This document shows, in pieces, positions 6,466-13,150 of a stretch of 13,150 bases of DNA. Position 1 is the first letter of the stretch. Every line of letters starts with the position of its first letter. The stretch comes from an uncultured Moraxella sp. GTDB taxonomy: Bacteria; Pseudomonadota; Gammaproteobacteria; Pseudomonadales; Moraxellaceae. The notes beneath the pieces are model-generated. The model did not search any database. It worked only from the letters and a program-made list of their open reading frames with translations, and was not told the origin of the DNA. The DNA is taken from contig CAKMOY010000056.1 of the NCBI GenBank assembly GCA_927911235.1, forward strand, positions 1 through 13,150. Direction: 5' to 3'. A program made the position numbers and the translations under genes.

Positions 6466-7749
6466 ATGAAAATTTTAGTTATCGGTACAGGCGGACGTGA
6501 ACACGCCCTAGCTTGGCAATGTGCCAAGGACAGCAAAGTGGACACCGTCTTTGTGGCAAATGGCAATGCAGGCACAGATTTGGAAGAAAAATTACAAAAC
6601 ATCAACCTTGATGTGAAAAACCACAATGCGGTGATTGAATTTTGCCAAAACAACGCCATTGCTTTTGTGCTTGTCGGACCTGAAGCACCGCTGGTTGCAG
6701 GATTGGTTGATGATTTGCAAAAAGCCAACATCAAAGCGTGGGGACCAACAAAGTATTGTGCCCAACTTGAAGGTTCAAAAGCCTTTGCCAAAGATTTTAT
6801 GATTAAGCACAACATTCCAACCGCAAAATATCAAACTTTTAGCAATGCCGATGAAGCGATTAATTATGTTAAGGCCGAAGGTTCGCCCATTGTCATCAAA
6901 GCGGACGGACTTGCCGCAGGTAAAGGCGTGATTGTGGCGATGACCGAGATTGAGGCGATTGATGCGATTAACGATATGCTCTCTGGCAATAAATTTGGCG
7001 ATGCAGGTAGCCGAGTGGTGATTGAGCAGTTTTTACAAGGCGAAGAGGCGAGCTTTATTTGTATGATTGATGGCGACAACATTTTGCCAATGGCGACCAG
7101 CCAAGACCACAAACGCATTGGCGAAGCTGATACAGGCTTGAACACTGGCGGTATGGGTGCGTACTCGCCTGCCCCTGTCGTCACCCAAGACGTGCATGAT
7201 AAAGTGATTGAGCGTGTCATTCGCCCTGTAGTGGATGCGATGAAAACGGGCGGCACGCCTTATACGGGCTTTTTGTATGCAGGCTTGATGATTGATGAGA
7301 AAAACGACCCGTATGTGATTGAGTTTAATTGTCGATTTGGTGACCCAGAAACTCAGCCGATTATGATGCGTTTAAAAGGCTCTATGGTTGATTTGATTCA
7401 AGCAGGGTTAAATGGCAATTTACCTAGCGAAACCGAATGGGACAACCGTCCTGCTTTGGGTATTGTACTGGCAAGTAAAGGCTATCCAGAGAGCTCAAGT
7501 AGTGACGATGTGATTCGTGGGTTACCTGCGATTGCCGACCAACAAGGCGATATTAAAGTTTTCCATGCAGGCACAAAAAACGGTGAAAATGGCGAAATTT
7601 TGACCAATGGCGGTCGTGTGCTGTGCGTTACTGCATTAGGCGACAATATTTTGGACGCACAGACTAAAGCATTGGCGACTTGTGGGGCGATTAGTTTTGA
7701 TGGTATGCAATACCGCCGTGATATTGGCTGGCGTGCGATTGCACGTTAA
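6466..7749 (+). CDS. purD: Phosphoribosylamine--glycine ligase (GAR synthetase)
   Basis: Catalyses the ATP-dependent joining of glycine to 5-phosphoribosylamine, the second step of de novo purine synthesis, in the cytoplasm. The 427 residues match the usual length for a stand-alone PurD. Visible signatures are the N-terminal KILVIGTGGREHALAW (residues 2-17), GPEAPL (71-76), the start of the ATP-grasp domain at LEGSKAFAKDFM (101-112), the ATP-binding loop KADGLAAGKGV (145-155), and the metal/ATP site FNCRFGDPETQ. The C-terminal GRVLCVTALGD and IGWRAI segments complete the fold. The ATG at 6466 follows a strong GGAG site at 6456-6459 and an extended -10 promoter. It is a single-gene unit: no other pur gene lies beside it, and a large hairpin follows. 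The frame is intact, unlike those of its two neighbours. Confidence 0.97.
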   Translation: MKILVIGTGGREHALAWQCAKDSKVDTVFVANGNAGTDLEEKLQNINLDVKNHNAVIEFCQNNAIAFVLVGPEAPLVAGLVDDLQKANIKAWGPTKYCAQLEGSKAFAKDFMIKHNIPTAKYQTFSNADEAINYVKAEGSPIVIKADGLAAGKGVIVAMTEIEAIDAINDMLSGNKFGDAGSRVVIEQFLQGEEASFICMIDGDNILPMATSQDHKRIGEADTGLNTGGMGAYSPAPVVTQDVHDKVIERVIRPVVDAMKTGGTPYTGFLYAGLMIDEKNDPYVIEFNCRFGDPETQPIMMRLKGSMVDLIQAGLNGNLPSETEWDNRPALGIVLASKGYPESSSSDDVIRGLPAIADQQGDIKVFHAGTKNGENGEILTNGGRVLCVTALGDNILDAQTKALATCGAISFDGMQYRRDIGWRAIAR

Positions 7750-7802
7750 AAATATCTTAACAAAGCCTTGAATTTTGACAATATTTTGGCTATATTAACA
7801 AA

Positions 7803-7852
7803 AATTTTATTTGATATTTTTTTTGAGAATATGCTCAAAATCAAATAAAATT
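7803..7852. terminator. Large bulged hairpin between purD and the CoA-transferase
   Basis: AATTTTATTTGAT at 7803-7815 pairs perfectly (13 bp) with ATCAAATAAAATT at 7840-7852. Inside, TTTGAG (7822-7827) pairs with CTCAAA (7834-7839) around a 6-base loop; the only interruption is a one-sided 6-base bulge at 7816-7821. The structure lies 53 bases past the purD stop and 55 bases before the next start. A run of seven T's follows at 7861-7867, so it may work as a terminator, but the gap of 8 bases and the AT-rich stem make it atypical. An mRNA 3'-end stabiliser or an operator are alternatives. Confidence 0.5.
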
Positions 7853-7907
7853 CTTTCACATTTTTTTATTAATGTTTTATTCACTCACCTTTAATTTGGA
7901 GTAAAAA

Positions 7908-9439
<1,532 letters not shown>

Positions 9440-9474
9440 CGTTTTGATAAATATTATTTTGATAAAAATTGATA

Positions 9475-9502
9475 AAAAACCACTGAATTTTCGGTGGTTT
9501 TT
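9475..9502. terminator. Bidirectional rho-independent terminator
   Basis: CCACTGA at 9480-9486 pairs with TCGGTGG at 9491-9497 (one G-T pair) around a 4-base loop, flanked by five A's before and five T's after. The A/T flanks make it work in both directions, ending the CoA-transferase transcript (+) and the convergent MscS-type gene (-), whose stop codons are 35 bases and 13 bases away. Confidence 0.85.
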
Positions 9503-9515
9503 ATTTATCATCATG

Positions 9516-10469
9516 TTAATTTTTATTGTCAATTTGAATCAGCAATGGACGGCTAACTTCCAGTGTTGTCGTTGGAAATGGAATCGTAATTGAGGCATTG
9601 TCAAGAGCTTGTTTTACCGCAATAATGACATTATTGATAGAAGTTACTAGGTTGGACTGCGTACCATCATCAATAAACCAACGCACTTTTAACATCACAC
9701 TACTATCCGCCAATGCTGTCGCAATCACAGATGGCTCAGCAAGTTTTGACACGGTTTCTTCATTGTTTAGCACGTTTAAAATAACTTTTTGGGCATGGGT
9801 GATATCGCTGTCATAGCTAATGCCAACTTCAAATTCCAAACGGCGTTTTGAATAGGCGGTATTTACCGTCATTGGTGCGGTATAAAGCTGTGAATTAGGA
9901 ATGACGACTTGTCTGCCATCATACGTACGAATCGTGGTTGCACGGATTTGGATATCTTCTACTGTCCCTTCAAAATCCCCCGAAATAATCTGGTCGCCAA
10001 TGCGAAACGGCTCAGATAATAACAACAAAATACCTGACAATAAATTTTGAAAAATATCTTTAAAAGCAAAACCAATCGCAACCGAGCCTATCCCCAAACC
10101 ACCAATCAGTTTGGCAGGGGTAAAACTTGGTACAGCGATAATCATCGCCATCATAAAGCCCAAAAACAAAATTAACGCTGTTCCCACTCGTTGAAATACG
10201 GTAATCAAGTTTTGGTGTTTTTTCTGTTCGCCCAAGGCTTTTTTGACCCCTTTTCTAAACAGAATTGATAGCAACCAAAACACCACAAATACCACCGTTG
10301 CCACGATTAAATATGGCACACGTTTGATGAGTTGTTCCAGCATTTTTTGAGCAGATGTGGTAATGGTTTGGTATTCATTGATTTTGTCGCCCACACTACC
10401 GATAGCCGTTTGGCTTAAAACATCAATTTGCATTGCATTGTGTAATAAGCCATAGCCCATATTTATCAC
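9516..10469 (-). CDS. MscS-family small-conductance mechanosensitive channel
   Basis: An inner-membrane channel that opens under membrane tension and releases solutes on hypo-osmotic shock. The 317-residue frame, counted from a GTG at 10469, has hydrophobic segments at about 51-71 (TM1) and 93-113 (TM2), and a pore helix at 119-150 (LIGGLGIGSVAIGFAFKDIF, then NLLSGILLLLSEPF), the Gly/Ala-rich TM3 that defines MscS. The beta domain follows, with FRIGDQI, GTVEDIQIRATTIRTYDGR and VIPNSQLY, then the C-terminal alpha/beta vestibule. The start is uncertain: ATGs at 10460 (MGYGLL) and 10433 (MQIDVL) are alternatives and none has a clear ribosome binding site. Size and topology resemble E. coli MscS (286 residues) more than the large MscK/YbdG types. 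It stands alone between two terminators. Confidence 0.9.
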   Translation of the reverse strand: MINMGYGLLHNAMQIDVLSQTAIGSVGDKINEYQTITTSAQKMLEQLIKRVPYLIVATVVFVVFWLLSILFRKGVKKALGEQKKHQNLITVFQRVGTALILFLGFMMAMIIAVPSFTPAKLIGGLGIGSVAIGFAFKDIFQNLLSGILLLLSEPFRIGDQIISGDFEGTVEDIQIRATTIRTYDGRQVVIPNSQLYTAPMTVNTAYSKRRLEFEVGISYDSDITHAQKVILNVLNNEETVSKLAEPSVIATALADSSVMLKVRWFIDDGTQSNLVTSINNVIIAVKQALDNASITIPFPTTTLEVSRPLLIQIDNKN

Positions 10470-10620
10470 ATCATTGACATTAACAGTCTCAAAAACATAC
10501 AGTTACCTAACAATTTATTTGCGTAAAAATGCAAATTATGAAATAATTTTGCAAAAAAAATCCACTACATTTTTGTTTTTATTGTAAATTTTTGTTAATT
10601 ATTTTAAAAAAAATCCCATA

Positions 10621-10656
10621 AAAAAACCATCATCTAATTATAGACGATGGTTTTTT
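10621..10656. terminator. Rho-independent terminator of glnA (two-way)
   Basis: Positions 10627-10636 (CCATCATCTA) pair with 10641-10650 (TAGACGATGG) as a 10-base-pair stem with one A-C mismatch and an ATTA loop, flanked by six A's and six T's. On the minus strand it lies 23 bases past the glnA stop and ends in a T run, so it is the glnA terminator; its symmetry allows function on the plus strand too. The rest of the 10470-10678 gap is AT-rich; I see no convincing promoter for the MscS-type gene in it. Confidence 0.85.
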
Positions 10657-10678
10657 ATTAAATGCTAAAACTATCAGA

Positions 10679-12088
10679 TTAACAACTGTAGTACATATCA
10701 AACTCAATTGGGTGAACAGTTACGTTGTAACGCTCTACTTCATCACGTTTTAGCTCAATGTAGGCTTCTAGCATTTCTTTGGTGAATACACCACCTTTTA
10801 ACAAGAACTCATGGTCATCTTCTAACGCTTTTAACGCAACTTCCAAGTTTTCTGCAACCGTTGGGATTAATGCTTCTTCTTCTGGTGGTAAGTCGTACAA
10901 GTTTTTGTCCGCCGCTTCACCGGGGTGGATTTTGTTTTGAATACCGTCAAGACCTGCCATTAACAAGGCTGCAAAGCATAGGTATGGGTTACACGCTGGG
11001 TCTGGGAAACGGGCTTCAATACGTTTACCTTTTGGACATGCCACATAAGGAATACGGATTGATGCAGAACGGTTTGACGCAGAATAAGCCAATTTAATCG
11101 GTGCTTCGTAATGTGGTACTAGGCGTTTGTAGCTGTTGGTTGATGGGTTGGTAATCGCATTTAACGCACGAGCGTGTTTGATGATACCACCGATAAAGAA
11201 CAAGGCAGTTTCTGACAAGCCTGCGTATTCGTCGCCTGCAAAGGTGTTTTTACCGTCTTTTGAGATTGACATATGCACGTGCATACCAGAACCGTTGTCG
11301 CCTACAATTGGTTTTGGCATAAAGGTTGCTGTTTTGCCGTATTCGTGTGCCACGTTATGCACAACGTATTTAAACTGTTGCACTTCGTCCGCTTTACGCA
11401 CCATGGTATTAAATGACACGCCGATTTCTAATTGGCAAGAAGCAACTTCATGGTGATGCACTTCTACACGACCTTCGCCCATAATGTCTTCAATGGCTTT
11501 ACACATATCCGCACGCATATCTTGTGCAGAATCTACTGGTGGTACTGGAAAGTAACCGCCTTTTACACGTGGACGGTGCGCATAGTTTCCGCCTTCCATT
11601 TCTTTGTCAGTACTCCAAGCCGCTTCGTCCGCAGAGATGGTGTGTCTTGCACCTGACATATCAATTGACCATTTAACATCGTCAAATACAAAAAATTCTG
11701 GTTCAGGGCCAAAGAATGCAGTATCACCAATGCCTGTTGATTTTAGGTACTCTTCGGCACGGCGAGCGATAGAGCGTGGGTCACGGTCATAGCCTTGTAG
11801 CGTTGCAGGCTCAATCACATCACACGTTACCACAACGGTGGCATCACGGAAAAATGGGTCAATAAATGCAGTTTCAGCATCTGGACGTAAAATCATGTCT
11901 GATGACTCGATCCCACGCCAGCCAGCAATTGACGAACCGTCAAACATTTTGCCATCTTCAAAAATATCTTCGTCCATCGCAGATGCTGGATAGCTGACAT
12001 GATGCTCTTTACCACGCGTATCAGTAAAACGAAAATCTACCCATTTGGCTTCGCTTGATTTGATTAAGTCCAAAAATTTGTTTGACAT
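10679..12088 (-). CDS. glnA: Glutamine synthetase, type I (beta subclass)
   Basis: Makes glutamine from glutamate, ammonia and ATP; a cytoplasmic dodecamer central to nitrogen assimilation. The frame is open to 12181, but the ATG at 12088 is chosen: it has AAGGAAA just upstream and yields [20 protein letters not shown], the family N-terminus, and 469 residues, the standard GSI length. Visible signatures are FDGSSIAGW (49-57), the [11 protein letters not shown] catalytic segment, [13 protein letters not shown], the ATP-binding [26 protein letters not shown], and [15 protein letters not shown]. The loop [10 protein letters not shown] holds Tyr398, the expected adenylylation site of the GSI-beta subclass, so activity is probably tuned by an adenylyltransferase (GlnE) through PII signalling. 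Upstream sequence (separate entries) points to sigma-54/NtrC control. The gene is monocistronic, with a terminator after it; no ntrBC is present in the window. Confidence 0.97.
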   Translation of the reverse strand: MSNKFLDLIKSSEAKWVDFRFTDTRGKEHHVSYPASAMDEDIFEDGKMFDGSSIAGWRGIESSDMILRPDAETAFIDPFFRDATVVVTCDVIEPATLQGYDRDPRSIARRAEEYLKSTGIGDTAFFGPEPEFFVFDDVKWSIDMSGARHTISADEAAWSTDKEMEGGNYAHRPRVKGGYFPVPPVDSAQDMRADMCKAIEDIMGEGRVEVHHHEVASCQLEIGVSFNTMVRKADEVQQFKYVVHNVAHEYGKTATFMPKPIVGDNGSGMHVHMSISKDGKNTFAGDEYAGLSETALFFIGGIIKHARALNAITNPSTNSYKRLVPHYEAPIKLAYSASNRSASIRIPYVACPKGKRIEARFPDPACNPYLCFAALLMAGLDGIQNKIHPGEAADKNLYDLPPEEEALIPTVAENLEVALKALEDDHEFLLKGGVFTKEMLEAYIELKRDEVERYNVTVHPIEFDMYYSC

Positions 12089-12154
12089 AACGTTTCCTTT
12101 TTGAGAAAAATTGATAAATTCGTATGAATTATCATGGTGAAAAACTGATGTAAC

Positions 12155-12181
12155 TTTATACCGTTTTGAACAAAATGACAA
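12155..12181 (-). promoter_or_regulatory. Weak candidate sigma-70 promoter of glnA
   Basis: On the minus strand, TTGTCA (12181-12176) is followed by TATAAA (12160-12155) with a 15-base spacer, shorter than the optimal 17. A second, housekeeping promoter nearer the gene is common for glnA genes that also have a sigma-54 promoter, but the spacing here makes this one doubtful. Further upstream, ATAACC (12190-12195) and GGTTAT (12203-12208) form a small hairpin in the long leader expected from the distal promoter. Confidence 0.25.
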
Positions 12182-12286
12182 GAGATAATATAACCTTTTT
12201 TTGGTTATCTTAGCTATAATCTTTTGTTATCAAAAAATAATTGTTACACATTAATTTTAGCATACAAGGCTATATGCAAATATACA

Positions 12287-12302
12287 TTCAAATAGCGTGC
12301 CA
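12287..12302 (-). promoter_or_regulatory. Sigma-54 (RpoN) promoter of glnA
   Basis: On the minus strand the sequence reads TGGCACG (12302-12296), CTAT, TTGAA (12291-12287). This matches the -24/-12 consensus TGGCACG-N4-TTGCW at all but one position: the -12 dinucleotide is GA rather than GC. The GG to GA distance is the invariant 10 bases. The predicted start is around 12277, giving a leader of about 190 bases. The case is strengthened by the NtrC-like dyad about 125 bases upstream of that start and by the nature of the downstream gene. It would need an activator to open. Confidence 0.65.
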
Positions 12303-12393
12303 AGATTTTTTAGCTAATTTTTGGGCTTTTTTGGCAAAAAACAGTTTTTTTAGCTAAAAATTTCTCTATTTTGGTGCAATTTCAAAAAAATCT

Positions 12394-12410
12394 TGCACCA
12401 AATCGATGCA
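12394..12410. promoter_or_regulatory. NtrC-like operator upstream of glnA
   Basis: TGCACC (12394-12399), five bases, then GATGCA (12405-12410) match the 17-base NtrC consensus TGCACC-N5-GGTGCA with a single mismatch. The centre lies about 125 bases upstream of the predicted sigma-54 start, the usual enhancer distance. Additional half-sites surround it: TTGGTGCAA at 12371-12379 and 12448-12456, and an imperfect dyad TTCACC-N6-TGTGCA at 12422-12439. Multiple sites fit cooperative NtrC oligomers. The same region is shared with the divergent trpG-like gene. Confidence 0.6.
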
Positions 12411-12459
12411 ATGCAATTTTTTTCACCATTTTTTGTGCAAATTATTTTTGGTGCAAGGG

Positions 12460-12534
12460 TTTATCAAAATCCAATAAATTTTGATAAAATATTTATCCGC
12501 TAGGCATTTAATGATAAGCCATTTAATGATAAAC
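12460..12534. repeat. Inverted repeat and 15-base tandem duplication upstream of trpG
   Basis: TTTATCAAAAT at 12460-12470 and ATTTTGATAAA at 12478-12488 form a perfect 11-base inverted repeat with a 7-base spacer. Just downstream, CATTTAATGATAAGC (12505-12519) is repeated head to tail as CATTTAATGATAAAC (12520-12534) with one difference. Both lie between the NtrC-like sites and the trpG-like start, so they may form an operator or part of the promoter, but I find no convincing -10/-35 pair. The rest of the 12089-12566 gap is AT-rich with A and T tracts and no gene. Confidence 0.6.
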
Positions 12535-12566
12535 TAAGACGTTTTGATGGATTGATGTTTGCCAAA

Positions 12567-13150
12567 ATGTTGTTGTTTATTGATAATTTTGACAGTTTTA
12601 CTTATAACCTTGTGCAATATTTTCAAATACTTGGACAAGATGTGCGTGTTTGCCAAAACAATCAACCAACAATTGCCGACATTCAAGCGTTAAACCCACA
12701 ATATATCGTGATTGGACCTGGCCCTTGCACGCCAAGCGAAGCAGGGATTTCGCTAGGCATTATCCGTCAGTTTGCAGGGCAAATACCGATTTTGGGCGTA
12801 TGTCTGGGTCATCAAGCCATCGCCCAAGCCTTTGGTGCAAAGATTGTCAAGGCAAATACCGTCATGCACGGTCGCACTTCGCCGATTTGTCATGATGATA
12901 CAGGGATTTTTCAGGGTTTGCCCAGTCCATTTTTGGCGACTCGTTATCATTCGTTGGTGATTGACAATCAAAGTTTAAGTGATGATTGGCTTGTCAATGC
13001 GTGGACGTTTGAACAAACCCATAAAAATCAAGTAGACAAACCAGATTTTTCACAAAAAACTATCATGGCAATCCGTCATCAAAGCCTTGCTATTGAAGGC
13101 GTGCAGTTTCACCCAGAGTCAATTTTGAGTGAAAATGGATTAGCTTTATT
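12567..13150 (+). CDS. trpG: Glutamine amidotransferase subunit of anthranilate or aminodeoxychorismate synthase (partial, runs off the edge)
   Basis: The class I glutamine amidotransferase that supplies ammonia for making anthranilate (tryptophan) or aminodeoxychorismate (folate); many bacteria use one protein for both. From the ATG at 12567 the sequence begins [19 protein letters not shown], the standard TrpG/PabA start. The oxyanion region [12 protein letters not shown], the nucleophile elbow GVCLGHQAI with Cys79, the MHGRTSPI loop, the RYHSL segment, and the catalytic pair His182/Glu184 in FHPES are all present. About 194 residues are visible, so only a few C-terminal residues should be missing. 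ATG 12555 is an alternative start adding four residues; neither has a strong ribosome binding site. TrpG and PabA cannot be separated by motif alone; adjacent trpD/trpC outside the window would settle it. Confidence 0.85.
   Translation, partial: MLLFIDNFDSFTYNLVQYFQILGQDVRVCQNNQPTIADIQALNPQYIVIGPGPCTPSEAGISLGIIRQFAGQIPILGVCLGHQAIAQAFGAKIVKANTVMHGRTSPICHDDTGIFQGLPSPFLATRYHSLVIDNQSLSDDWLVNAWTFEQTHKNQVDKPDFSQKTIMAIRHQSLAIEGVQFHPESILSENGLAL

Noticed and set aside
6351..7256. Minus-strand open frames opposite the start of purD
   Set aside because: purD is unmistakable on the plus strand and the antisense translations are Ser/Pro/Ala-rich shadows without domain features.
12089..12181. N-terminal extension of glnA
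   Set aside because: The 31 extra residues do not belong to the family; the ATG at 12088 has AAGGAAA upstream and gives the standard 469-residue enzyme.
12215..12220. Plus-strand TATAAT as a promoter for the trpG-like gene
   Set aside because: There is no -35 match at 16-18 bases, and it is about 350 bases from the start on the far side of the glnA control sites.
12650..12971. Open frames on both strands within the trpG-like gene
   Set aside because: They overlap the frame carrying the complete amidotransferase motif set and show no domain of their own.

Overview
The window looks like a chromosomal segment of an AT-rich gammaproteobacterium, most likely a Moraxellaceae member (Moraxella/Faucicola-like). 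This rests on AT-rich coding sequence, a type I-beta glutamine synthetase with an adenylylation tyrosine, and the style of the proteins. It is an inference from reading the sequence, not a database match. I see no rRNA, tRNA, CRISPR array, transposase or phage gene.

Layout, left to right. Positions 82-5710 (+) hold a colinear run: a DUF815-type AAA ATPase, an AbrB-type antitoxin and PIN-domain toxin pair (VapBC type), a four-helix membrane protein of the DUF2868 family, an unrecognised acidic protein, an unrecognised exported four-cysteine protein, and a DUF3482-type GTPase whose reading frame is broken near its end. DUF2868 and DUF3482 proteins are known genomic partners of unknown function; here two AT-rich orphan genes separate them. 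rnhB (RNase HII, -, frame broken) ends 11 bases beyond the GTPase and is divergent from purD (+). After purD comes a long hairpin and then a CoA-transferase of the succinate/acetate type (+, frame broken). A two-way terminator separates it from an MscS-type channel gene (-). A second terminator separates that from glnA (-). A 478-base AT-rich region lies between glnA and a divergent trpG/pabA-like gene (+) that runs off the right edge.

Two things stand out. First, three conserved genes (DUF3482, rnhB, CoA-transferase) each carry exactly one single-base frame break, and each is mended by changing the length of a short homopolymer by one base. This pattern fits indel errors in the read or assembly better than three independent gene deaths, though the A8 run in rnhB could also allow slippage. 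Second, the region upstream of glnA contains a near-consensus sigma-54 promoter (TGGCACG-N4-TTGAA) and, about 125 bases upstream of its predicted start, a 17-base dyad closely matching the NtrC operator, with further TTGGTGCAA half-sites. This indicates nitrogen control of glnA by NtrC and RpoN.

The most novel part biologically is the left cluster (82-5710): an AAA ATPase, a membrane protein and a GTPase of unknown function, interleaved with a toxin-antitoxin pair and two orphan proteins. No function for the cluster can be derived from the sequence alone.
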